From Streptomyces sp. 1222.5 (GTDB lineage Bacteria > Actinomycetota > Actinomycetes > Streptomycetales > Streptomycetaceae): a stretch of 64,000 bases of DNA. The DNA is taken from the NCBI RefSeq assembly GCF_900105245.1, contig NZ_FNSZ01000001.1, positions 1-64,000 of the forward strand. The letters run 5' to 3'. Shown in pieces: positions 27,628-34,579 of the stretch. The position numbers and the translations under genes are program-made. The notes below the pieces were generated by a model. It ran no database searches. It had not been told where the DNA came from and saw only the letters and a program-made list of their open reading frames with translations. Every line of letters starts with the position of its first letter. Position 1 is the stretch's first letter.

Positions 27628-27732
27628 GCGGCCGAGGCCCTGGGCGAGGTCTACTTCCGCGACAACGGCCGCCGCGCCCACGGCCTCGAAGTCGAACTCA
27701 CCGACCTGATCGACCTCGAATTCGAGCTGTAG
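27628..27732 (+). pseudogene. tpg: 3' end fragment of tpg (second copy)
   Basis: Encodes AAEALGEVYFRDNGRR and LEVELTDLIDLEFEL to a stop, essentially the same as the end of the 9513-9724 fragment, followed by the same flank repeat. Upstream of the junction at 27628 the sequence is unrelated. Confidence 0.78.
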
Positions 27733-27754
27733 CCGGACCGCCGCGTACGGGCTC

Positions 27755-27841
27755 GTCTCGGCGGCACAGACGGCCGGCCTCCGAGTCGAGGCCCGCACTC
27801 CCCGGGCGCAGATCCCGACGGTTTGGCCCTGGAAGCGGCCC
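27755..27841. repeat. Dispersed tpg-flank repeat, copy B
   Basis: Follows the tpg fragment as in copy A, somewhat diverged on its left side. It ends with the same GGTTTGGCCCTGGAAGCGGC and is succeeded within 4 bases by the outer edge of the inverted duplication. Confidence 0.72.
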
Positions 27842-27844
27842 TGA

Positions 27845-28528
27845 TCCGTCGGCGGACAAGCCGGCGGCCGGCGCGGCGGCAGGTCGACAAGCCGTGGACA
27901 ACGCGGCGGCGTCGACGGCGGTGTCAAGCCCCGAAAACCCGGCGCATGACCCCGCCAGGGTGCCTCCGGCCTACTGGAACCAAGGCCAAGGACGCCAGAT
28001 AGGCGCCCTTCACTACCAGCGGGAGACACCCATGGCTCGCACGATCCGCAACAACTCCGTCCGCCTGAGGTTCGCGACGATCGCGGCGGCGGCCGCAGCG
28101 GTCACGGGAGGCGTCGTCCTCCCCGCCACCACCGCGATGGCCGCCCCCACAACCGGGGTACCCACCGCCTCGCCGGTGGATCCGGTGGACCCCCCGCTAG
28201 GCCCCTTCGAGGCGGACCCACCCCCGGTACAGCCCGATCCTCCGCTGGAAATCCCGGACAAGGCCCCGCCGAACCCCTACGAGGAGACCGCCCCGGTGAC
28301 CTGGGGGTACACCCCCCCGGCGGAGCCCGAGCAGCCGGACGAGCCGGTGGACCCCAGCACCATCCTCGAAAAGGGCCTCGGCGACTGAGAACGACGACGG
28401 CGGTGAACCGGGGCCCGGTACCCGGCCCTCGGCACCGCCCCGGGCAGCCGCGGCCCACATGGGGCGGCATCGTCTGCCGTGCCTGTGCAGCTTCACCGCC
28501 CGGCTCTGCAGCCCGGCGGCCGGTGGTG
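27845..28528. repeat. Left arm of ~0.65-kb inverted duplication
   Basis: Nearly identical, in inverted orientation, to 29285-29908. Both arms carry the same leader, a secreted-protein gene and about 140 bases of 3' flank. The left arm is 60 bases longer, all accounted for by 20 extra codons in its gene. A 756-bp spacer separates the arms. Confidence 0.85.
28032..28388 (+). CDS. Small secreted proline-rich protein (copy 1)
   Basis: A 118-aa precursor. GGGAGA precedes the ATG. A basic N-terminus MARTIRNNSVRLRF is followed by a hydrophobic core AAAAAAVTGGVVLPA and a signal-peptidase site near ATTAMAAP. The mature part (about 80 aa) is rich in Pro, Asp and Glu (VDPVDPPLGPFEADPPPV; TPPAEPEQPDEPVDPS) and ends ILEKGLGD. 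There are no cysteines and no known domain. It is present again, inverted and 20 residues shorter, at 29425-29721. Its leader has a third copy at 60810. Function unknown. Confidence 0.75.
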   Translation: MARTIRNNSVRLRFATIAAAAAAVTGGVVLPATTAMAAPTTGVPTASPVDPVDPPLGPFEADPPPVQPDPPLEIPDKAPPNPYEETAPVTWGYTPPAEPEQPDEPVDPSTILEKGLGD

Positions 28529-28643
28529 CTCTACGCAGCGTTAGGCCCTCCGGGGGCTCAGCGGTTGGGTAGGTGGTACAGAGCAAGATCCGACAAGAGC
28601 AAGATCCGGCAGGTCTACACGCCGCGATCACCGAAGCGAGCGT

Positions 28644-28682
28644 GTCGGGGCCCCGCGGATACTTCCTCCGCGGGGCCCCGAC
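28644..28682 (-). terminator. Strong hairpin terminator
   Basis: A 16-bp perfect stem (GTCGGGGCCCCGCGGA and complement) with loop TACTTCC, immediately downstream of the minus-strand tandem-repeat protein gene. Confidence 0.8.
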
Positions 28683-28692
28683 CTGTCAGTGA

Positions 28693-29160
28693 TCAGCCCT
28701 GGGTTCCGCCCTGCGTGTTCCCGGAGCCACCGCCCTGCGTACCGCCCTGCGTGTTCCCGGAGCCACCGCCCTGGGTTCCGCCCTGCGTGTTCCCGGAGCC
28801 ACCGCCCTGCGTACCACCCTGCGTGTTCCCGGAGCCACCGCCCTGCGTACCACCCTGCGTGTTCCCGGAGCCACCGCCCTGGGTTCCGCCCTGCGTGTTG
28901 CCGGAGCCACCGCCCTGCGTACCACCCTGCGTGTTGCCGCCCTTCGGCATGGCAGCGTTCTTCGACGCGCTGTTCTTGCTGTTGCTGTTGTTCTTACCGT
29001 GGTGCTGCTGGTGCTGCTGGTGGTGGCTGCTGGCGTGCGAGGCGCTGTGGTGCATCGGCGCAGCCTCTGCGCTGGCGACACCGAGGGTTCCGGCGGCCAC
29101 GGCGGCGATGCAGGAGATGCCGGCGAGGCGGGCGGCGAGGTGACGTCGGGCGTTCAGCAT
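28693..29160 (-). CDS. Secreted Asn/Gln/Gly tandem-repeat protein
   Basis: A 155-aa precursor. A signal peptide (about residues 1-34: RRHLAARLAGISCIAAVAAG, cleavage near SAEAAP) is followed by a His/Ser/Gln-rich segment with clustered histidines (MHHSASHASSHHQQHQQHHG) and an Asn/Lys/Ser segment. From residue 76 to the end come six copies of the 12-mer NTQGGTQGGGSG plus 8 residues. It is likely an extracellular or wall-associated flexible protein; the His-rich part could bind metal (inference). It lies in the spacer of the inverted duplication, with a strong terminator after its stop. Confidence 0.78.
   Translation of the reverse strand: MLNARRHLAARLAGISCIAAVAAGTLGVASAEAAPMHHSASHASSHHQQHQQHHGKNNSNSKNSASKNAAMPKGGNTQGGTQGGGSGNTQGGTQGGGSGNTQGGTQGGGSGNTQGGTQGGGSGNTQGGTQGGGSGNTQGGTQGGGSGNTQGGTQG
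28696..28935. repeat. 36-bp coding minisatellite, 6.7 units
   Basis: Tandem 36-bp units encoding NTQGGTQGGGSG on the minus strand. Units differ only by a few synonymous substitutions, suggesting recent expansion. There are no spacers, so it is not a CRISPR array. Confidence 0.9.
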
Positions 29161-29284
29161 GGGGAGATCCTTCGGGAGCTGTTCGGGGACTGGGGCCGGT
29201 CGGCCTTTCGTGTATTCAGTTCAGCCCGCCCGGCCGCCCCCGTGCGTCCCCCGACCGGCCCACTCATCGGCTGACCCGTCCCTC

Positions 29285-29908
29285 CACCACCGGCCGCCGG
29301 GCTGCAGAGCCGGGCGGTGAAGCTGCACAGGCACGGCAGACGATGCCGCCCCATGTGGGCCGCGGCTGCCCGGGGCGGTGCCGAGGGCCGGGTACCGGGC
29401 CCCGGTTCACCGCCGTCGTCGTTCTCAGTCGCCGAGGCCCTTTTCGAGGATGGTGCTGGGGTCCACCGGCTCGTCCGAATGCTCGTCGGGCTCGGTATAC
29501 CCCCAGGTCACCAATGGGGGGGCCACCGGGGGTGGGTCCGCCTCGAAGGGGCCTAGCGGGGGGTCCACCGGATCCACCGGCGAGGCGGTGGGTACCCCGG
29601 TTGTGGGGGCGGCCATCGCGGTGGTGGCGGGGAGGACGACGCCTCCCGTGACCGCTGCGGCCGCCGCCGCGATCGTCGCGAACCTCAGGCGGACGGAGTT
29701 GTTGCGGATCGTGCGAGCCATGGGTGTCTCCCGCTGGTAGTGAAGGGCGCCTATCTGGCGTCCTTGGCCTTGGTTCCAGTAGGCCGGAGGCACCCTGGCG
29801 GGGTCATGCGCCGGGTTTTCGGGGCTTGACACCGCCGTCGACGCCGCCGCGTTGTCCACGGCTTGTCGACCTGCCGCCGCGCCGGCCGCCGGCTTGTCCG
29901 CCGACGGA
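29285..29908. repeat. Right arm of ~0.65-kb inverted duplication
   Basis: Reverse complement of 27845-28528 apart from a 60-base deletion within the secreted-protein gene and scattered substitutions. Beyond 29908 the homology stops abruptly. Confidence 0.85.
29425..29721 (-). CDS. Small secreted proline-rich protein (copy 2)
   Basis: A 98-aa precursor. The signal peptide and first ~70 residues are identical to the copy at 28032-28388. It then lacks a 20-residue proline-rich segment and resumes as VTWGYTEPDEHSDEPVDPS, ending ILEKGLGD. Same leader and ribosome binding site as copy 1. It is intact and probably expressed if copy 1 is. Function unknown. Confidence 0.72.
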   Translation of the reverse strand: MARTIRNNSVRLRFATIAAAAAAVTGGVVLPATTAMAAPTTGVPTASPVDPVDPPLGPFEADPPPVAPPLVTWGYTEPDEHSDEPVDPSTILEKGLGD

Positions 29909-30385
29909 GCAACGCCCCAGCACACTCGCGGGTTGTACGCATGGGCCTTTCGGTCCCATTCCCGGCGGATAGCGGCTGACACGACGGCCGGCGCCCCGGT
30001 GCGCCATGCGCACGGGCAGCTTCGCGCGCCGCTTCATCGCCGCCCCGGCCGCGGGCATGACCGCCCTGTCCGGCCGCTGCCACCACTCGGACGTCAGACG
30101 GCGCTGAACTCGTCTTGCGCTGCCCACCGGTCGGCGATTTCGTCCTTAACGGTCGTCGTGGTGGTGGCGAGGCTGGTGTGTAGACCCAGTTGTTGTGACT
30201 GCGAGCGGAAGAACGCGACCTCGGACCGTCTCCCCAGTGGCTGCAACTGGTCCGCCACCGGCTGAGCCACTCGGTGAAGTCTTCTCGTAGGCCCCGATCG
30301 GCGCCTGAGGATGACCAGTTCCGGTTCGGGCGGCGAGCTGGGACAGGAGATCCCCGCCCCGGTGCGCCCGGCGGAGTCTTTCATC

Positions 30386-30407
30386 CCCGGGGTCGCCTGA
30401 CCCCGGG
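30386..30407. terminator. Hairpin, possible terminator
   Basis: CCCGGGGTC-GCCT-GACCCCGGG, a perfect 9-bp stem between the unidentified minus-strand frame and the TetR gene. It may insulate the TetR operon. Confidence 0.4.
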
Positions 30408-30461
30408 CACCAGGGCCAGGGCCTCATACGCGGCGGGCGCCAGCGGGCTGGTGGAATGTAA

Positions 30462-30480
30462 CTACTAGTATGTACAGTAG
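30462..30480 (+). promoter_or_regulatory. Inverted repeat, candidate TetR operator
   Basis: CTACTAGTATGTACAGTAG, with CTACT/AGTAG arms, lies 4 bases before the TetR start codon in a locally AT-rich promoter segment, the usual place for autoregulation. Confidence 0.5.
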
Positions 30481-30484
30481 GTGC

Positions 30485-31060
30485 ATGAGCACCTCGGAAC
30501 GCCTGATCGAGTCCACCCGTGAACTGCTGTGGGAGCGCGGGTACGTGGGCACGAGCCCCAAGGCGATCCTGGAGCGCGCGGGCGCGGGCCAGGGCAGCAT
30601 GTACCACCATTTCAAAGGCAAGCCGGACCTAGCCCTGGCGGCGATCCGGCGCACCGCCGAGGAGTTGCGCGCCAGCGCCGAACGGGTCCTCGGCGGACCG
30701 GGCACGCCGTACGACCGGATCGAGGCGTATCTGCTGCGCGAGCGTGACGTGCTGCGCGGCTGCCCGGTCGGCCGGCTGACCATGGATCCGGACGTGATCG
30801 CCAGCGACGAGCTGCGCGCGCCGGTGGACGAGACGATCGCGTGCATCCGGGAGCGGATCGCCGCGATCGTCGACGAGGGCAAACGGCAAGGGCAGTTCGC
30901 GCCGGAACTGGACGGCGAGGAGATCGGCGCGACCGTGGTCGCCACGGTCCAGGGCGGCTACGTCCTCGCCCGCGCCTCCGGCTCCCCCGCGGCCTTCGAC
31001 GCCGGGGTCCGCGGCCTGCTCTCCCTGCTCGCACCCCGGACTCACAGACAGGAGAACTGA
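30485..31060 (+). CDS. TetR/AcrR-family regulator
   Basis: 191 aa from ATG at 30485. N-terminal TetR helix-turn-helix (SERLIESTRELLWERGYVGTS; GAGQGSMYHHFKGKPDLA). The effector-binding region contains LRGCPVGRLTMDPDVIASDE, typical of the subgroup with a conserved Cys that can sense electrophiles or small organics. First gene of a four-gene operon, with a palindrome just upstream. It probably represses itself and the cupin-DUF4865-phosphotriesterase genes. Confidence 0.9.
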   Translation: MSTSERLIESTRELLWERGYVGTSPKAILERAGAGQGSMYHHFKGKPDLALAAIRRTAEELRASAERVLGGPGTPYDRIEAYLLRERDVLRGCPVGRLTMDPDVIASDELRAPVDETIACIRERIAAIVDEGKRQGQFAPELDGEEIGATVVATVQGGYVLARASGSPAAFDAGVRGLLSLLAPRTHRQEN

Positions 31061-31065
31061 GGCAC

Positions 31066-31455
31066 GTGCACATCACCAGACGGCGCCCCGACACGCAGCA
31101 GGGCCCATCGGAGAACTTCACCGGCACGGTCTGGCTGGACGAGATCGCCGCGCCCGCCACCCCGTCCCGGCTGCGCATGTTCAACGTCCACTTCGCACCC
31201 GGCGCCCACACGGCCTGGCACCGGCATCCGCACGGGCAGGTGCTGCACGTCCTGGAGGGAGAGGGGCTCGTGCGGCGCAAGGGCGGTGACGTCGAGGAGA
31301 TCCGCGCGGGCGACACGGTGTGGATCGAGCCGGGCGAGTGGCACTGGCACGGTGCCGGGCCGCGCACCTTCATGAGCCACCTGGCGGTCGTGGAGGCCGC
31401 CGCGGACGGCACGACGACCGAATGGCACGAGCACGTGCACGACTACCCCGCCTGA
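31066..31455 (+). CDS. Cupin-domain protein
   Basis: 129 aa from GTG at 31066, preceded by AGGAGAA, 5 bases after the TetR stop. The cupin metal motif is HTAWHRHPHGQVLHVLEGEG, with the second motif GDTVWIEPGEWHWHGAG. It resembles small single-domain cupins found beside TetR/DUF4865 genes. Enzymatic role unknown. Confidence 0.9.
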   Translation: MHITRRRPDTQQGPSENFTGTVWLDEIAAPATPSRLRMFNVHFAPGAHTAWHRHPHGQVLHVLEGEGLVRRKGGDVEEIRAGDTVWIEPGEWHWHGAGPRTFMSHLAVVEAAADGTTTEWHEHVHDYPA

Positions 31456-31470
31456 GAAGGGAACCGGGAC

Positions 31471-32055
31471 ATGCACGCCATGCAGTACGAGTTCACCCTG
31501 CCCGCGGACTACGACATGGGCGTCATCCGCTCGCGTGTCGCCCGCGTCGGGCATCTGCTGGACGACTGGGAGGGCCTCGGCATCAAGACGTACGTGCTGC
31601 GCGAGCGCGGGATGCACGGCTCGCCGGTCAACCAGTACGGGCCGTTCTACCTGTGGAACACCGCCGAGGGCATGAACAGGTTCCTTTGGGGTGGCGCCTT
31701 CCAGGGGCCTGTCGACGACTTCGGGCGACCGGCGGTCCGGCAGTGGTCGGGCCTGGCGTTCGAGGAGGGCGCCGCGACCGGATCCGCGCCCGGCTTCGCC
31801 CTGCGCCGGCGCCAAGCGGTGCCTGACGGCGTGGAGTTGGCCGCGTTCATGGCGGAGACCGCGGCCGAGACGGCGCGGCTGGCCGCGGAGGACGGTGCGG
31901 TACTGGCGGCGGCAGCCGTGGACACGCACGCGTGGGAGGTCGTGCACTTCTCCCTCTGGGAGCACGCCACGCCCGAGCACGACGGGGACCTCTTCCAGGT
32001 GCTGCACCTCTCCGCCCCCGGCCGGGACCGGCTCCCGCGCGGCCGGCAGTGGTGA
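31471..32055 (+). CDS. DUF4865-family protein
   Basis: A 194-aa protein with ATG preceded by GAAGGGAA. Recognisable segments are MQYEFTLPADYDMGVIRSRV, YGPFYLWNTAEGMNRFLWGG and FGRPAVRQWSGLAF, matching what I know of DUF4865. The family often sits beside cupin and TetR genes, and some members have monooxygenase-like ferredoxin folds. Its stop overlaps the GTG of the next gene (GTGA). Function unknown. Confidence 0.85.
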   Translation: MHAMQYEFTLPADYDMGVIRSRVARVGHLLDDWEGLGIKTYVLRERGMHGSPVNQYGPFYLWNTAEGMNRFLWGGAFQGPVDDFGRPAVRQWSGLAFEEGAATGSAPGFALRRRQAVPDGVELAAFMAETAAETARLAAEDGAVLAAAAVDTHAWEVVHFSLWEHATPEHDGDLFQVLHLSAPGRDRLPRGRQW

Positions 32056-32960
32056 GCCGCGTCCGCACCGTCCTCGGTGACGTCCGACCCGGGGAACTGG
32101 GGGTGTGCGACGCGCACGACCATCTCTTCCTGCGCAGCCCGCAGTTGCCCAGCCAGGAGCTGGACGACGCCTCCGCGGCACGGGCCGAGCTGGCCGCATT
32201 CCGGGCGGCGGGCGGGGCGGCCGTCGTGCAGTGGACGCCGTACGGAATGGGGCGGCGGACGGCGGACCTGCCGACGCTGTCCCGGGCCACCGGTGTGCGG
32301 CTGGTCTGCGCCACGGGACTGCACCAGGCCGCGCACTACCCGGCGCAGATGCTGCAGGGGCTGCGCGGCCGGCTGGCCGAGGTGTTCGTCGCGGAGCTGA
32401 CCGAGGGCATCGGGACCACCGGTGTCCGGGCTGGTCTGATCAAGGTGGCGGGCGGCTTCCACGCGCTCGACGCGCACGCCCGCTGGACCATGGCGGCGGC
32501 GGCCGAGGCCCATCAAGCCACCGGTGCGCCCATCGCCGTCCACCTGGAGCTGGGCACCGGTGCGCTGGACGTACTCGACCTGCTGTGCGGCGAGTTGGAG
32601 GTGCCGGGGGACCGGATCGTCCTCGGTCATCTGAACCGTTTCCCCGATCCGGTGGTGCAGCGGCAGGCCGCCGCGTCGGGCTGCTGGCTGGCCTTCGACG
32701 GGCCGTCCCGCGCCCATCACGCCACAGACTGGCGGATGCCGGAGGCGCTACAGGCCCTGGCGGACGCGGGGTTCGCGGACCGGCTGCTGCTCGGCGGGGA
32801 CACGGTGGTCGCCGGGGCCCGTTCGGTAAACGGCGGCCCCGGGATGCCATACCTGCTGCGCCGTGTGCGGCCGCGGCTGACGCAGGTGCTGGGCACGCAG
32901 CTGGTCGACCGCATCCTCGGAGTCCATCCGGGGCAGGCGTTCGCGGTCGACTGGAAGTGA
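32052..32960 (+). CDS. Phosphotriesterase-family metal hydrolase
   Basis: 302 aa from a GTG overlapping the previous stop. Amidohydrolase superfamily: the N-terminal metal HxH is in VCDAHDHLFLRS. The bridging lysine is probably in RAGLIKVAGGF, with histidines in IAVHLELGTG and IVLGHLNRF and the final Asp in LLLGGDTVVAG. This matches the phosphotriesterase/lactonase group, whose natural substrates are often lactones. Last gene of the TetR-controlled operon, so it may hydrolyse a product made by the cupin/DUF4865 pair (inference). Confidence 0.85.
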   Translation: MSRVRTVLGDVRPGELGVCDAHDHLFLRSPQLPSQELDDASAARAELAAFRAAGGAAVVQWTPYGMGRRTADLPTLSRATGVRLVCATGLHQAAHYPAQMLQGLRGRLAEVFVAELTEGIGTTGVRAGLIKVAGGFHALDAHARWTMAAAAEAHQATGAPIAVHLELGTGALDVLDLLCGELEVPGDRIVLGHLNRFPDPVVQRQAAASGCWLAFDGPSRAHHATDWRMPEALQALADAGFADRLLLGGDTVVAGARSVNGGPGMPYLLRRVRPRLTQVLGTQLVDRILGVHPGQAFAVDWK

Positions 32961-33078
32961 GCGGGCGGTGGCCCGATCCTGCGGTTCCGTGGCCCTTGCA
33001 GCCGTTGGCGGCTCCGGCGGCCCGCCGGAGGATGGGGGGCGACGGCCGCCCGCCCCACTCCGAGGAGACAACACCGCC

Positions 33079-33267
33079 ATGGCCCTGGAGATGCGTGACC
33101 GCTGCGAGCGCTGTACGGCCGCCCCCTTGCCGCCCGACGGCCCGGCCCGCATCTGCTCGTACGAGTGCACCTTCTGCGAGGCATGCGGCGCGGCCCTGGG
33201 GCAGGTCTGCCCCAACTGCGGCGGCGAACTGGTCGCTCGCCCCCGCCGGACGGCCGGGGCGGCCTGA
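33079..33267 (+). CDS. DUF1272 small zinc protein
   Basis: 62 aa from ATG at 33079, with CCGAGGAGA upstream. MRDRCERC, ICSYECTFCEACGAAL and VCPNCGGELVARPRR provide several CxxC pairs for metal binding. This matches DUF1272. No function is known. It has its own ribosome binding site 118 bases after the phosphotriesterase gene. Confidence 0.88.
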   Translation: MALEMRDRCERCTAAPLPPDGPARICSYECTFCEACGAALGQVCPNCGGELVARPRRTAGAA

Positions 33268-33546
33268 CCGTACGTCCGGCAGCATGAGCCCGTGCACACA
33301 CCGCCGAGCGGCCGCCTGGACCCGTGTCGCCGCCCACCGGAACCTGTGGGGGCGGCTCCCGTCGACGGCTGCCGTGCGCACTTGACCGCGTGACCGGGCA
33401 TCGGCTGGATGCCGTTCGCCCCGCCGGAGGTTCGCCGGGGCTTCGCGGACCGCGCCCGCCCGCGTGGTGGCATGCCGCTGCCGAGCTCGACGCCCGTCGG
33501 GGCCGGGGCGGGAACCGCTGAGACCGCTGCACGTGCGCGGCGCACG
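33268..33546. other. Intergenic, nothing recognised
   Basis: No frame with a family motif or convincing start on either strand. The epimerase remnant begins at 33547. Confidence 0.45.
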
Positions 33547-33838
33547 TCAGGCGGTAGGGGCAAGGGTGTGGAAGTAGTGCTCCTTGTCCAGGTCAGCGAG
33601 GAGACCCGGGTGGACCGGCTCCCAGCCGACGAGTTCACGGGTCAGGTCGCTCGACACCCGCGCGTCCAGCCCCAGGAAACCGAAGTGCTCGGCCGCGGCC
33701 CCGGGCGCGACGGAGGTAATCGGGACGTCCAGGTGCTGGCCGATCACCTCCGCGATGTCGCGGATGCGGACACCGTCCTCCGCGACACCGTGCAGCACCG
33801 ATCCCGCGGGGGCCTTCTCGACCGCGAGACGGAACAGG
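33547..33838 (-). pseudogene. 3' fragment of NAD-dependent epimerase/SDR gene
   Basis: Minus-strand residues FRLAVEKAPAGSVLHGVAED, RIRDIAEVIGQHLDVPITSV, HFGFLGLDARVSSDLTRELV and WEPVHPGLLADLD form the C-terminal substrate domain of an extended short-chain dehydrogenase/epimerase. The Rossmann fold is missing: at 33839 the sequence switches into the tpg-flank repeat. Confidence 0.75.
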
Positions 33839-33919
33839 CTCGGCGGCACTCCGGCGGCCAGCAGAGACCCGCACTCCCCGGGGGCGCAGATCCCGACGGT
33901 TTGGCCCTGGAAGCGGCCC
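33839..33919. repeat. Dispersed tpg-flank repeat, copy C
   Basis: Its right 58 bases match copy A at 9787-9844. On the left it truncates the epimerase gene; on the right it ends at the same bases as copies A and B. It lies 660 bases upstream of tap. Confidence 0.75.
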
Positions 33920-34427
33920 TTCGGGGTCTCTCGCTTTTGGGGACGCACGGGCGTGGAACCTCCAGCTGCTGATTGACGCACCGGTCAGTGCAGCCTGCGG
34001 GACCGCGCTCTCTCCTCTGGGGGTGCGGGTCTCTGCCGCCGGCTCAGAGTGCCGCCGATGCGGCCCCAGCACGGGGCGAGGCTATGGCTCCTTCGGCCAG
34101 GTCATCACCATGTGGCCGGTCTGTTCTGCGGGCGCCTGGCATTGGTGCCGCGTTCGCCCACCCAGATGCTGAACTTCCGCTTGGCGATGTGTTCGCTGTT
34201 CCGCCAGCCGTGCTGCACCTGACGTGTTGGTGAGTGCTGCCCCGTGGTCTCATCCCAAGCATGCCGGAGCGCTCGTGCGGGTTGATCGTTCGTGCGGGTT
34301 GTCGTGTTGAGGACTGAAGCCCGGAGCTGCAGGGTTGCGCGCGGGAGAGTCAGCCGGCGTAGGCGATCGCGAGGACGGTGATGGTGCGCGTCTGCTCGCC
34401 GATGAGGGCGCGGACCGCGCGTCGCAG

Positions 34428-34465
34428 CCGCGGCGCCGTCCCACGGGCCGACGGTGTGCAGCGGC
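34428..34465. repeat. 38-bp repeat, inverted copy of 10376-10413
   Basis: Exact reverse complement of 10376-10413, flanked by different sequence on both sides. Confidence 0.7.
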
Positions 34466-34509
34466 TACAGAACTCAGAAGCGACGTCTGCGCCTCTAGGC
34501 CCCGCTCTG

Positions 34510-34575
34510 TACGCAGGATGAACGATAGATGTTCGCTACCTGTACGTCTCGCCCGCTAGAGTGGGAGCGGAGGTG
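34510..34575 (+). promoter_or_regulatory. Candidate tap promoter
   Basis: TAGAGT at about 34557 fits an actinobacterial minus-10 element. The minus-35 is weak (TTCGCT about 19 bases upstream). A GAAC...GTTC inverted repeat lies at about 34520-34534. GGAGGT then precedes the tap ATG, giving a short leader. Confidence 0.4.
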
Positions 34576-34579
34576 CCTC

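Larger units (their letters stand above)
29909..30484. other. Intergenic with one unidentified minus-strand frame
   Basis: A minus-strand frame ending at 30094 (VADQLQPLGRRSEVAFFRSQ then TTTTTVKDEIADRWAAQDEF) has coding character but no convincing start or family; it may be a 3' remnant. The right part holds a hairpin and the TetR operator region. Confidence 0.4.
33920..34579. other. tap upstream region, no gene supported
   Basis: The stretch contains short decayed frames and a 38-bp inverted copy of 10376-10413 (at 34428-34465). Near 33975-34010 a short match (CCGGTCAG...CTGCGGGACCGCG) to sequence after the SRAP fragment suggests shared ancestry with the 9.7-10.4 kb area. Its right end holds the tap promoter. 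Confidence 0.5.

Noticed and set aside
27225..28031. Long plus-strand frame running into the secreted-protein gene
   Set aside because: It crosses the IS21 scrap, a tpg fragment and a repeat in different frames. The real start is the ATG at 28032 with a ribosome binding site and signal peptide.
28690..29143. Plus-strand frames with repeated PPCVFPEPP or RPACSRSHRP and a regular 36-base periodicity
   Set aside because: They are antisense readings of the minus-strand minisatellite protein, which has a signal peptide, start and terminator. There are no spacers between units, so it is not a CRISPR array either.
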